DNA of 64,000 nucleotides from Enterobacterales bacterium CwR94 (GCA_002837195.1 KZ478062.1:186001-250000), one strand, 5' to 3'. Shown: positions 15,680-24,930, numbered from the stretch's first letter. Numbers and translations are program-made. The notes: generated by a model from the sequence alone, not told the origin.

Positions 15680-16380
15680 GATGTGATCCCCATTGTTTCC
15701 GCCTTCGGCACGTCCTGGTAGCCTGCAGGTTCCGGCATTTCCCACTGGTATACTGCCACCTCTCTATTATGAATCTCCGGATGGCGTGCAGGCTCCACCC
15801 GTATTCTCGGTCCGTAATCATTTACCACGCCATATATTCCGGTAGGTAAAATAGCATCCGGTTTGTGCATGAATTTTTTTGTTAAATCATCATTAAGTAC
15901 ACCCGTTTTGTAATATTTCTTTGTATTAGCATCAGGATTAAACTCATGCCGCCAATCCGCGCGTTTGCGCAGATTGAGCCAGAAGGCGGGATCTTCAAAA
16001 GCCATACAGTTGCCGATGGCTAAGTCATAGGCCACCGCTTTTTCCTGCACGTTCGGGTCCATAACGATCGAGGAGTGCTGACTGAATGTCACCGGTTCGC
16101 CGTGTTTTTCCATTTCGTTAATTTCCTTATCCGTTTTGCGGCGCTGCAACTGATAGCGCTGTGATGTTCCCTCTCCCACCACGCGACCCTTCACAAAAGC
16201 AGTGCCGTAATGCCGGTTAACCTCGGCCAGCTCATTGGCTGAGAGCACTTGCCCAGGACGTTGTGGATAAGCCAGTCTGATGGGCGGGCGAAACTCGGTG
16301 ACTTGCCAGGCGTTTTCGTATTCGCGGGCAGAGTAGTCGATGTAGCGATCCTCGCCGCTAACGCCGGTTTTGTACTGCAT
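15676..16380 (-). CDS. Tle3-family lipase effector, C-terminal part after an amber stop
   Basis: 234 codons in the same frame as the upstream lipase part, separated only by a TAG and two codons (GGC AAT). The sequence belongs to the C-terminal region of DUF3274/Tle3 lipases and includes QHSSIV (His102 here), the likely catalytic histidine. A possible independent start is ATG 16380 with a weak AGGG four bases upstream, overlapping the amber site. Either it is made by read-through, by restart as a separate chain, or the gene is broken. The end overlaps the immunity gene by 4 bases, showing the operon has kept its coupling. Confidence 0.75.
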   Translation of the reverse strand: MQYKTGVSGEDRYIDYSAREYENAWQVTEFRPPIRLAYPQRPGQVLSANELAEVNRHYGTAFVKGRVVGEGTSQRYQLQRRKTDKEINEMEKHGEPVTFSQHSSIVMDPNVQEKAVAYDLAIGNCMAFEDPAFWLNLRKRADWRHEFNPDANTKKYYKTGVLNDDLTKKFMHKPDAILPTGIYGVVNDYGPRIRVEPARHPEIHNREVAVYQWEMPEPAGYQDVPKAETMGITS

Positions 16381-16386
16381 ATTGCC

Positions 16387-17820
16387 CTAGTTATTCTGCC
16401 CCATCAGGGTCAGTTCCACCGTTTCGGGGAGCGCTTCGGCATTTTCGGTGACGCCACTGTTATGCGGATAGGCTGCATTGGTTGGCCAGCCGCCATAGTT
16501 AAAATCACCGGGTTGAGATGCGGGCCGTGCGAACGGTGCGCCAGTCGGGGGACTGCCGGTGGCGTGGTGCTGACAAAATGCGCGCTGATACAGGTTCGGA
16601 ATACGGTGGGCCAGCGTGTCCGGAATACCGCGCCAGCCCATGCCCTGCACATTGGACAGTGAAACCGTGCCGTCATCCGGACAGAAGTAGTTATATACCC
16701 GACCATAATTGTTGCGGCTGTAGCGCGGATCGCTGTCCCAGCGGTGCGCGCGCCACAGTGTGGCATCGTTATACATCGCTTTCACAAAATCAGGACGATA
16801 GCTGCCGGAGGCGGTGTATTTCGGGTTGGTGGCCATCAGGCGGCAGAAGTTGTGCAGCGTTTCCTGGCGGCCGTGGGCCGTCTGCTGTTTGCCGGGCAGC
16901 ATATTCTCCATCATTCGCGGCTCCAGCGCGTAGGGCGAGTGGCTGAAAATCGTGCAGTCGGCAATCGGGTAGTCAGGTGCTTGCTGCCTGACCAGCATAT
17001 TGGCCAGCATGGTGATAATCGTCCCCTGGCTGTGCGCCACGATATTAATCGTATCGTGTTTGGTGTTTTCATTTTTTCGGATCTCCAGAATTAAATCCGC
17101 CAGACGTTGCGCGGCGAAAAACTGGTAGATGCGGTGCGGATTGCCATAAATCGGGTGGGTAAAATCGCCGCCGTTGAGCTTGCGGCTGTATATGCCCGCC
17201 ATCCAGGTGGCGCCGCCGTTTGCCCCGGGCCCCAGCATATCGGGAATGCAGGTGGTGGCGTTGGCGAAGGTGCCGCCGTTTTTTGCCACCGCCAGGTTGA
17301 GCACATTGCCAAAGTTGTCGTTAAGGAAGCCGCGTCCTTCGGAATTCAATTTTTTCAGCCGCTGGGGATCGTCTTCCTGAAAGGCATCGTAGGGCAGTAT
17401 GGTATCCAGCCCGAGCCGGGTGACCTCGTCGCGATAGCGTCGCTGGTCTGCATTGTAAGTCTCGTGATCCACCGGGCGATAACCCCAGTAGAAGGGGATA
17501 ACGGGCGAGCGGCCGCTGGCCGTGATGCGTTTCGGTGCCCCTTCAAGGTCGGTTAGCCCTTTTATTTCACTCCACTGGTGGGCATACATGTCATTGCGCG
17601 CCAGCCGGGTATTGAGCCCGGCGATAATCCCTTTTTCCTGCGTCTCGTAGGCTTCACCGATGTCGTTAACACCATGCACGAGGATCACAATGCAAGGCAG
17701 AGGGCTCGTGACCGGAAGGTCCTGCATCAGCATGGCACCAGCGGTATCGCGGTTGAGGCCGATAAAGCTACCCAGTTCAGGATCGTTAAAGGCGCTGTTT
17801 TTGGTTTTTTCACTGTTCAT
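16387..17820 (-). CDS. Tle3-family T6SS phospholipase effector, N-terminal part ending at an in-frame amber codon
   Basis: 477 residues. An alpha/beta-hydrolase with oxyanion strand CIVILVHGVND (43-53), nucleophile elbow AHSQG (Ser264) and candidate catalytic Asp382/Asp383 in CPDDGTVS. The family (Tle3, DUF3274) cleaves membrane phospholipids in the periplasm of target cells. The frame ends at TAG (16387-16389) but stays open for another 236 codons in the same phase, so full length would be about 714 codons. As it stands this part lacks the probable catalytic histidine. The start overlaps the vgrG stop by 4 bases, so the effector is coupled to its VgrG carrier. Confidence 0.85.
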   Translation of the reverse strand: MNSEKTKNSAFNDPELGSFIGLNRDTAGAMLMQDLPVTSPLPCIVILVHGVNDIGEAYETQEKGIIAGLNTRLARNDMYAHQWSEIKGLTDLEGAPKRITASGRSPVIPFYWGYRPVDHETYNADQRRYRDEVTRLGLDTILPYDAFQEDDPQRLKKLNSEGRGFLNDNFGNVLNLAVAKNGGTFANATTCIPDMLGPGANGGATWMAGIYSRKLNGGDFTHPIYGNPHRIYQFFAAQRLADLILEIRKNENTKHDTINIVAHSQGTIITMLANMLVRQQAPDYPIADCTIFSHSPYALEPRMMENMLPGKQQTAHGRQETLHNFCRLMATNPKYTASGSYRPDFVKAMYNDATLWRAHRWDSDPRYSRNNYGRVYNYFCPDDGTVSLSNVQGMGWRGIPDTLAHRIPNLYQRAFCQHHATGSPPTGAPFARPASQPGDFNYGGWPTNAAYPHNSGVTENAEALPETVELTLMGQNN

Positions 17821-20354
17821 TGCTTGGCTTCCTTGATGAGCGTAACGGTGAGTTGTTCAGTTTCTGCGAGATCCAGCAGCGGTGAGCGTCCAGTATCGTC
17901 AGTGATGCCGTTCTGGGTGCTGCCGTCGGGGCGGGTTACGCGGAAGGGCTGATTCGCCAGCGGATGTTCTCGGTCACCGTTGCGAAACAGACGAATGCCG
18001 CGGGTCAGCGGGTTATCCTTAAAGAGCGGATCAACAATTTTCGCGCTCTCGCCTTTCTGGTAACTCAGCGAAGGGGCTTTTTGCTCAATGCGCGCGGGGG
18101 AGAAAATTTCAACGCTGCCGTTGGGGTGCAGGCGAATGCCACCGCCGCCGCAGTGCAAATACAGGCCCTGTTTGGCGCTGATCTGCAATTCGCCGTTGAC
18201 GCTGGTAATCTGCATGTTTTGATCTGACAGCGCCGACAGCTGACCGCGCTGGGCCTGCAGGGTGATATCGCCCGAGGCGGCAATCAGCTTGATGCCCAAC
18301 CGGCGAACGAACGCCGAAATCCCCTGACCTGCGGCCAGCGACAAGGTTTTAAAGATACTGATGCTGCCGTTGTTGCCCGCCGTGATCACCGCATCCTTGC
18401 CCGCCGCCATATGGAGGCTTTCTGGGGTGGCCTGCGCGATCCCGGCCTCGCCCCAGGCTAAAATGCCTGGCTTGCTCAGCCCGGAGAGTGCCTGTTGCAG
18501 TGCCTGCTGTGGGGCGGTGTCAACGCCCTGAGCCCCTGCCTCGGTGGTGGCAGATTGCAGGCGATAAGCAATGCTCAGCGCCTGTTCAATATGTGTGATG
18601 GTGGCGGGCATATCCAACTGCTGACCCTGCGCACCTGTCTGTGCGGCGGTGGTCAGGAAAATGCCCTCTCCGGCACGCACTGCGGCATGGCGATCGGTAC
18701 GCAATTCTGCCCCTGCGCCGCGAGCGTCACGATTGGCATCGACCAAATGGCCAAGGTTGAGCTGTGTCTTGCCAAACTCAGTCGCCACCTTGATGTGCTC
18801 ACGGCTCTGCGCATCTTCGAGCCGGATCTTATTTTTTCCCTGGGTGCGAATAACATTGCGCGTGCTGTTGAGGTCGTTTACCACGTCAGGGTTGACTTCA
18901 TCATGCAGCACATGGGCGATATAGGGCCGTTCGGGATCGCCACCTTCAAAGGCGATAGCCACCTCCATGTTGTCGAGCAACGGGAAGTGCACGCCAAATT
19001 TATCGCCGGCGTAAATGCGTGCCAGGCGCACGGGCATGCTTTCCTGGCCTTTCTCCCAGCTATCGAGATCGAAGCAGAACTTCACATGGTAACGGCCCAG
19101 TCGGTCAGGGCGGGCGAGTCGGTCGTTAAGTGCAGTGCCAGAGACGCGAGCGGGCACCGTGCCAGAAATCACCGGGCGGGGAAGGCGTTCAGGCCGGAAT
19201 ACGGCACGCTCACTGTATGGGATGCCTGTTATCTCAGCCTGAAAACCGCTGCCGCGCCCGCCACGGCAGACGCTCTCAAGAACAAGAAACCCCGGTGCAA
19301 AGGCTGCTGGCCGCTCACCTCTGATTTCCGCCACCCAACCGGGTTGCAAACTGGGATCGTCAGCAATCGCCTCCAGGCGCGTACGTTCCGATAAGTCGCG
19401 CTCGTGCCGAATGCGGGCATAGTGCCATGCGGTTTCGGCCTCGCCACCGTGCTGGCTGTTCCATGGGTTGCCTGTGCCGCGTTGGATATCGGCGTAGTGA
19501 TAACCTCGGCCAGTGGTGTAAGGTGCTTCGCCGCTCATGTCTGCGCTGTGTTCCGGGGGGATTTGCTTGCTTTCGCGGTAATCGTAGTCGCGCACATGAA
19601 CTGAGGCGGGCACGACGGCGGAATGACTGCGCAACTGCCGGATCGTCATCGCCTCACCGGTCAGGCCCGCCTGCGGAAGCGACAGAATATGGTAACCGAA
19701 CAGGTAGGCAGATTGCTGATCGCCAAATACGATGACGACAACGCGCTCAGCGGTGTCGTGTTGGCGAAACCGAAACCAAATTCCGACCTCTGACAGCAAA
19801 CGCTGAATGAAGCCGAGGTCGGTTTCTCCCCACTGGACAATCATTTCCCGTTCGGGATAGCGCCATCGCAGCAAACTCATGTCAATTTCATAGCCTTTGA
19901 AATCATGCGATTTCAGCAGCGACGTGACCAGATCAGGCACCGACATATGTTGATAAATCGCGTAGCGCCGTGTGCGGCTTAACAGGGCAAGAGGGTGCTC
20001 CAGCACGACTTCGTAGAGCGATACGTCAGCGCTGGTCGACAGGCGGGAAAAGCGCGTGATCACGCCCTGAATCTCTCGCAGAGCCTGCCATGCAGCCTGA
20101 TGATGCGCGAGGCTGATCGCCGCGTTTGCCGGTGCCCGCATCAAAAAGACCGCCGGTTTCATCATCACCGCGTCAGGTGCGAGGTCCGGTTGAGTGGAGT
20201 GAAAACGTAACGTGAATCGATAAGGTTTGCTAAGTGATTCTTGTCCGTTAAAGGATTCAACGTCAGCATCAATAGCCTCGTTTTCAAACGTCAAAAGATA
20301 GCGATTTAGCGAATCCGCAGCGGCGGAAGAGCCCGAACATCCTGTCAGGGTCAT
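17817..20354 (-). CDS. vgrG: VgrG, T6SS spike protein with C-terminal extension
   Basis: 845 residues from ATG 20354 (MTLTGCSGSSAAADSLNRYL), which has AAGGACAG upstream; the open frame's extra 37 codons are unsupported. It has a gp27-like part (about 20-400), a gp5-like OB domain (about 420-520), the DUF2345 beta-helix spike (about 600-770) and a last segment of about 70 residues (RGIRLFRNGDREHPLANQPF, then GITDDTGRSPLL) resembling the transthyretin-like domain that recruits Tle effectors in other VgrGs. It heads the operon with tle3, tli3, PAAR and the membrane protein. No tss structural genes are in the window, so it must rely on a T6SS encoded elsewhere. Confidence 0.95.
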   Translation of the reverse strand: MTLTGCSGSSAAADSLNRYLLTFENEAIDADVESFNGQESLSKPYRFTLRFHSTQPDLAPDAVMMKPAVFLMRAPANAAISLAHHQAAWQALREIQGVITRFSRLSTSADVSLYEVVLEHPLALLSRTRRYAIYQHMSVPDLVTSLLKSHDFKGYEIDMSLLRWRYPEREMIVQWGETDLGFIQRLLSEVGIWFRFRQHDTAERVVVIVFGDQQSAYLFGYHILSLPQAGLTGEAMTIRQLRSHSAVVPASVHVRDYDYRESKQIPPEHSADMSGEAPYTTGRGYHYADIQRGTGNPWNSQHGGEAETAWHYARIRHERDLSERTRLEAIADDPSLQPGWVAEIRGERPAAFAPGFLVLESVCRGGRGSGFQAEITGIPYSERAVFRPERLPRPVISGTVPARVSGTALNDRLARPDRLGRYHVKFCFDLDSWEKGQESMPVRLARIYAGDKFGVHFPLLDNMEVAIAFEGGDPERPYIAHVLHDEVNPDVVNDLNSTRNVIRTQGKNKIRLEDAQSREHIKVATEFGKTQLNLGHLVDANRDARGAGAELRTDRHAAVRAGEGIFLTTAAQTGAQGQQLDMPATITHIEQALSIAYRLQSATTEAGAQGVDTAPQQALQQALSGLSKPGILAWGEAGIAQATPESLHMAAGKDAVITAGNNGSISIFKTLSLAAGQGISAFVRRLGIKLIAASGDITLQAQRGQLSALSDQNMQITSVNGELQISAKQGLYLHCGGGGIRLHPNGSVEIFSPARIEQKAPSLSYQKGESAKIVDPLFKDNPLTRGIRLFRNGDREHPLANQPFRVTRPDGSTQNGITDDTGRSPLLDLAETEQLTVTLIKEAKQ

Positions 20355-20471
20355 ATCTGTCCTTACTGTGTGCTTGCACAAAAAATAGGCATGAGTGTAA
20401 AGAACAAACGCAAAGGCGGGAACGGAAATGTGTCTTGCTGATGATTTAAAAGGCTGTTGTATCAATGCGGT

Positions 20472-20648
20472 TTAGGTTTTCGGCGGCGCGTAATTTTTAT
20501 TTTTGCGGTCTTTTTCTGCCAATCCCAGTGGTTTGCTGGCGGCGATGGACGTTGTCGGTGATACCACTTTCAACATCCACTAAAATGGCGGTGGCGGGGT
20601 AATGTGCAACGCATTGGTGCGCAATCGCGTCGCGCCTGAAGCGATCAT
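20472..20648 (-). pseudogene. Short reading frame with in-frame amber codon upstream of vgrG
   Basis: From ATG 20648, preceded by GGAGG at ideal distance, the frame reads MIASGATRLRTNALHITPPP and stops at TAG (20580-20582). It then stays open for 35 codons (KPLGLAEKDRKNKNYAPPKT at the end) to TAA 20472. The product would be about 58 residues if the amber is read. A second frame over the same bases is also open, so coding status is uncertain. It may be the remnant of a small T6SS gene. No family was recognised. Confidence 0.3.
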
Positions 20649-20709
20649 AATGACCTCCGGTATCATTAAAATTAATTGAACTACTTACGAGGCGTTTCAC
20701 TATCGTCTG

Positions 20710-22749
20710 TTATAACCCCAACCAAATTCCCCCCTCTTCATTACCTTGTGCCGCAGGTTGTGCACAACACAGCAACACCTCATCTTCTGCCACGCTGGCG
20801 CTGGGGGGTGACAAGTAGGTGACTTTTCCTTTTAACAGTGGCGTTTTACAGGTGCCGCAATGCCCGGCACGGCAGCCATATTCCGGACTGAGTCCGCGCG
20901 CTTCGGCCAGCGCCAGCAGCGAACCCGATTCGGGTGTCCAGCGTGCTTCTTTCAGTGAACCCATAAAGCGGATCGGCACGGCGTCACGGGCTGCGGGAAG
21001 CGGTGGCGCGACATCGGTGGCGGTTTCGGCTGTGCGTTGCAGCGAAGAGGGGCCAAAGGCTTCCGCATGAATGCGGTGATCGGCAATGTTGTAGGCGCGC
21101 AGGCCGTCGTACAGCATTTGCGTAAACTGCGCCGGGCCACACAGATAAAAATCATAATCATTAAAGGGTAAAACTTGCGTTAGCAGGGCCATATCAATAC
21201 GGCCAGCCCAGTCGAAATCAATACCTTGCCGCGCTTCACCCGGTTGGCTCAGTATGCGCCAGTGTTTACCTGTCGATGAGTGGGCAAACAGGGTGTTGAT
21301 TTCTGCGCTAAAGGCCAGCTCATCGTGCGTACGTGCCGCTTGCAGCAGATACAGCGGACGCAGAGGCGGCTGATGAGGATCTGCAAGCAGGGCGTGACGC
21401 AGCATCGCTAACATCGGCGTGATACCGACGCCCGCAGCCAGCAGCACCGCCGGACGCGGAGTCGTGGTATCCAGCGTAAATGTGCCCGCTGGCGCACGGG
21501 CTTCCAGACTGTCGCCTGTGGCCAGGTGCTGATGCAAGTATTGTGATACCGCACCCTCGCGCTTTACGCTGATGCGGTAAAAGCCGTCGGCAGGGGCCAC
21601 CGATAATGTGTAAGTGCGGATTGTGGGCTTAGGGTCACCGGGCAAGGTGACGCGGATCGGTAAGTGTTGCCCGGCAAGGTACGGCAGTAAATCTGCTCCG
21701 TCGCTGGGCTGTAAATGAAAGGAACGGATTGTCGGGCTTTCATCGACAATACGGGTCACCGTATAGCGCCGCCACGCACTCGCTTGTGCCGAAGCACGTA
21801 CGCGATCGCGCGCCGTCTGCCAGTCACCGGTCAGTAATACCTCGGGCGATGTGCCTTCTGATTGCGCTGTCCAGCGTAGCGCCAGCGCTGCGCGACGGCG
21901 CACAATGCGACGCGCGCGGAAGGTCCACAACCGTTCAGCACCTTCAAATGCCGCTATTTCGGGAGCGTCGAGAATCACCTCAGCGTCGCCGGTCATTTGC
22001 AGCACGTCGCCAGTGGCATCATCGGTCCACAGTAAGCCCGCCTGGCCGTTGAGTAAGATATTGCCGAGCGTGGAGAAAAACAGATTGCCATTGAAATCGG
22101 GAATGGTCAGCAGGCCATCCTCGTCTACCCGCACAAACCCGGCTTTGCCTCCGCGGTGCGAGACATCCACTTGCTGTTCAGCATAGGTCGCGACATAAAA
22201 GGTCTCTGCCGCCGCGATCAGTGCGCGTGCCGCGGGATCTAACGTGGCTAACACCTCTGTTTCTCCGGCAAACGGCAGCGTCGGATCGCGCTCAAAATGC
22301 GCATCACGCAGCGGAATATAGCGCGGGCAATTACCGAAACTTTGCTCGACCCGCAGGCGGAGATCGCCATTGTGCGCGCTGAGGACGCCGTTTAGCCGAT
22401 TGCGACGCCGCGTGTGCAGCTCAATCCCCAGTAAGCCAATGGCGGCGCCGGGCTGGAAACCGGCGGCGGCGGGATCGCCCGTGTGCAGATGCGCGTGAAT
22501 ATCTAACGCCTCAGGCACTGGCGAAGTCAGAAAGCCGGGCGGCCCTTCTAACAAGGTGGCCCAGGCATTGCCATCGGCGTCCACACTGCCGACCACCACA
22601 AACGGCAGTTGTGTAAAGAACGTGCGATGTTGATCGGGCATATGGTCACGCACCACGCGCTGCCCAACGTCCGCCATGTGCTCTGCCACACCGGCATGCT
22701 GTTGCAGCTGTAATTCACCGTGATGCCAGACCGGACGCTTTTTATCCAT
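20710..22749 (-). CDS. PNPOx-like / ferredoxin reductase / 2Fe-2S ferredoxin fusion oxidoreductase
   Basis: 679 residues from ATG 22749. Residues 1 to about 310 look like the pyridoxamine-phosphate-oxidase split-barrel flavin family. About 340-590 is a ferredoxin reductase module with FAD motif RTYTLS and NAD motif AAGVGITPMLAML, ending in the CGPAQF signature. The last 80 residues hold a plant-type 2Fe-2S ferredoxin with Cys pattern CRAGHCGTC and a distant CC. Such fusions move electrons from NAD(P)H through FAD and Fe-S to the flavin barrel. The substrate is unknown; stress or xenobiotic reduction is likely. It lies 10 bases after a glutathione S-transferase gene, so both form an operon. 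Confidence 0.88.
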   Translation of the reverse strand: MDKKRPVWHHGELQLQQHAGVAEHMADVGQRVVRDHMPDQHRTFFTQLPFVVVGSVDADGNAWATLLEGPPGFLTSPVPEALDIHAHLHTGDPAAAGFQPGAAIGLLGIELHTRRRNRLNGVLSAHNGDLRLRVEQSFGNCPRYIPLRDAHFERDPTLPFAGETEVLATLDPAARALIAAAETFYVATYAEQQVDVSHRGGKAGFVRVDEDGLLTIPDFNGNLFFSTLGNILLNGQAGLLWTDDATGDVLQMTGDAEVILDAPEIAAFEGAERLWTFRARRIVRRRAALALRWTAQSEGTSPEVLLTGDWQTARDRVRASAQASAWRRYTVTRIVDESPTIRSFHLQPSDGADLLPYLAGQHLPIRVTLPGDPKPTIRTYTLSVAPADGFYRISVKREGAVSQYLHQHLATGDSLEARAPAGTFTLDTTTPRPAVLLAAGVGITPMLAMLRHALLADPHQPPLRPLYLLQAARTHDELAFSAEINTLFAHSSTGKHWRILSQPGEARQGIDFDWAGRIDMALLTQVLPFNDYDFYLCGPAQFTQMLYDGLRAYNIADHRIHAEAFGPSSLQRTAETATDVAPPLPAARDAVPIRFMGSLKEARWTPESGSLLALAEARGLSPEYGCRAGHCGTCKTPLLKGKVTYLSPPSASVAEDEVLLCCAQPAAQGNEEGGIWLGL

Positions 22750-22759
22750 CGTGGCTGAC

Positions 22760-23377
22760 TCAGGCGAGGCTGCGCAGACCCGCGGCGGTCTGGGGAAAAG
22801 GCACAAAGCCTGGTAAGTTTTCAATCCGTTGCAGCCACGCGTTGACTGCCGCATAGGCGGAGAGATCGACATTGCCTTCCGGCGCGCCAGCGACGTAGCT
22901 GTATAGCGCAACATCCGCAATCGTTGGGCCGTTGCCGACCAGCCAGTCGCGGTGTTGCAGAGCGTTTTCGATCCGCGTCAGGATGATGTGCGCGCGCTCA
23001 ATCACTTCTTGCGGATTGAATGGCGCACCAAAGACCGTAATCAGGCGGGCGGCAGCAGGCCCATAGGCGATTTCACCGGCGGCCACGGAGAGCCAACGCT
23101 GCACCTCGGCAGCGCCCTGCGCATCTTCCGGGAGCCATTCGCGGCGGCCCGTTTTTTTGGCCAGGTACACCAAAATGGCATTGGCATCGGCAATGTAGAC
23201 GCCCTCATCATCCAACACGGGCACCTGGCCGAAAGGATTCATGGCCAGAAAGGCGGGCTGTTTGTGTTCACCGGCTTTTAAATCCACATCAATCACCTGA
23301 TGTGGCACACCCAGCAGTGACAGAAACAGGCGTGCGCGGTGGGCGTGACCCGAAAGCGGAAAATGGTAGAGCTTCAT
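22760..23377 (-). CDS. Glutathione S-transferase family protein
   Basis: 205 residues, normal for a bacterial GST. An N-terminal thioredoxin-like domain ([20 protein letters not shown], then the NPFGQVPVL cis-proline segment at about 48-56 and the glutathione-contact DAN at about 64) is followed by an all-helical domain with the conserved [15 protein letters not shown] near 150. It would conjugate glutathione to electrophiles or act as a peroxidase in the cytoplasm. The following flavin fusion gene is co-transcribed with it, pointing to a joint role against electrophilic or quinone-like compounds. The exact subclass is not clear. Confidence 0.9.
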   Translation of the reverse strand: MKLYHFPLSGHAHRARLFLSLLGVPHQVIDVDLKAGEHKQPAFLAMNPFGQVPVLDDEGVYIADANAILVYLAKKTGRREWLPEDAQGAAEVQRWLSVAAGEIAYGPAAARLITVFGAPFNPQEVIERAHIILTRIENALQHRDWLVGNGPTIADVALYSYVAGAPEGNVDLSAYAAVNAWLQRIENLPGFVPFPQTAAGLRSLA

Positions 23378-23568
23378 AAGGCGATTCCTTAGCAGGAGGC
23401 CGGGAACATCCCGAGCCGTGCTATCAGGTTCGCACAGGACGATTTTCGGTAGAATAGCGCTTCAGGTGAAATGATTATTGCTTTAAATGGGATAATCGTC
23501 CCTGGCCTGCCGCCAGGGCACGATGACCTTCACGCGTGCAGTGATGAGATGCGGGTGAATTTTTTACG

Positions 23569-24525
23569 TTACAGCCTGTTCTGTTGCTGCAACCACGGCG
23601 ATTCAGTGCTCCAAAAAATAATGTCGGCACCTAAATACTGTTCCGCAAATTGCGTGAATTCGTCACGGCTGAACTTTTGTTTGGTTCTGGGATTGGTATA
23701 GGTCAGCGTGGGCTCTTGTACGGCCATCGCGACCAGCGGCAACTTGCCTTTGTACTGGTTAAAAAACGGATAGGCGTTTTTCATATGAGAGGCCTTATTC
23801 GGCACAATATCCGGGCCGCCCAATCCGATGTTTTCCGCTTCTGCGGTAGCAAACAGGCGCGACATATAGTGATGATTGTCATTCCACTCGCAGGGCCAGA
23901 AATTCACATACTGCACCACGGCAGAGTGGGTGAATGCTTTACGCGCCGCCTGCATATTTTCGAGGGTGGCGGCAAAATAGTTATCGCAGGTAAAGCCCTT
24001 AGCGGCCGCCTGACGGCTGTCCAAATCAATGGCGGTTTCAGGCAGGTTGATCCCCGCAATTTCACCGTCAAAGTGTTGACCTAATGCGGCAAGCAGTGCC
24101 TGGTAACGTTCACGCACCGCCGGGTCCCATTGCATGGCGACCCAGCCCTGCGCCTGAGGTTTACCTTCGCCGGGGTTATCGATCTGCGCAATCAGCCCAC
24201 CGTGATAGGCACTGTCGTTCAGCAGGTAGGCGGGCACGGAACGGGCATTGACGTCAAAAAACCGATCCTGAATCTGAATAAATAACTTTTTACGCAGCCG
24301 TTTTAATATCGACAGATCGTGCTCGATGGCTGAGAAGTCATACTCGCCCTTTTTCGGTTCTAACTGTTTCCAGTTATACACAATCTGCACGCCATGAATG
24401 TCGCTACGTACCACCAAGGATTGGATCTGATTGAGTGCGCCTGAGTGGGTATAGAGATAATTTTCTGGCTGGGCCGCGTGTACCTGGACGCCCATCAGCA
24501 TCAGCAGCGCGCATAAAATTCTCAT
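23569..24525 (-). CDS. Secreted glycoside hydrolase-like protein (TIM barrel)
   Basis: 318 residues from ATG 24525, which has GAGG at a suitable distance; an ATG three codons earlier sits directly on that site. The signal peptide MRILCALLMLMGVQVHA is clear. The mature part has the look of a GH42/GH5-like barrel: a first strand with GVQIVYNWKQLEPKKGEYDF, then IQIQDRFF, and a C-terminal DIIFWSTESPW. Glu residues in GINLPETAIDL and the TES near the end could be the acid/base pair. No exact family can be given. It is a single gene without linked sugar transport genes; the role is probably periplasmic or extracellular. Confidence 0.6.
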   Translation of the reverse strand: MRILCALLMLMGVQVHAAQPENYLYTHSGALNQIQSLVVRSDIHGVQIVYNWKQLEPKKGEYDFSAIEHDLSILKRLRKKLFIQIQDRFFDVNARSVPAYLLNDSAYHGGLIAQIDNPGEGKPQAQGWVAMQWDPAVRERYQALLAALGQHFDGEIAGINLPETAIDLDSRQAAAKGFTCDNYFAATLENMQAARKAFTHSAVVQYVNFWPCEWNDNHHYMSRLFATAEAENIGLGGPDIVPNKASHMKNAYPFFNQYKGKLPLVAMAVQEPTLTYTNPRTKQKFSRDEFTQFAEQYLGADIIFWSTESPWLQQQNRL

Positions 24526-24720
24526 TAATTGCATCCTCGCAAAGTGTTATCCACCGCATTGGATGCAATGAAAACCAAACAGTTTCCTGAAAATCGGGCG
24601 GATAACGGAGGTAATCGATTTCATCCCTTAAGGTTTAGGAATCATTTAACTTTCTGGCTGAAAGCCATTAACACCGCCGAAGTCTGCTGCCGCTCTGGGG
24701 CATTCCCTGCCCACACGGAA

Positions 24721-24930
24721 TTAATCGTGGAGCTGAGCGCGTTTGTGCAGTTGATAGCTGGCAGGCAATGAAAGGATCAGAAACAGGGCGAAACCCAGCA
24801 ACCATGCCGTGCCAGAGGGTATCTCCAGCAGTGAGGAAGCCAGTATACCGACGATAACGCTGACCGCCAGAATGGCACCGAAAATCCATGCCGGATGCAG
24901 CCAGAACCGCCGCGTGAACACCTTACTCAT
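24721..24930 (-). CDS. Small two-helix membrane protein, function unknown
   Basis: 69 residues: MSKVFTRRFWLHPAWIFGAI, a first hydrophobic helix at about 16-33, a short loop, a second helix near 43-58, and a charged end KRAQLHD. It is compact and well formed, with GGGGGTCTTAAA upstream on its strand (complement of 24931-24950), so it is probably real. No family is recognised. It lies alone between the secreted glycosidase-like gene and the acetyltransferase gene. Confidence 0.55.
   Translation of the reverse strand: MSKVFTRRFWLHPAWIFGAILAVSVIVGILASSLLEIPSGTAWLLGFALFLILSLPASYQLHKRAQLHD

Noticed and set aside
18495-19394. 299-codon plus-strand open frame opposite vgrG
   Set aside because: VgrG is well supported in the minus frame; the opposite frame has no start signal or family.
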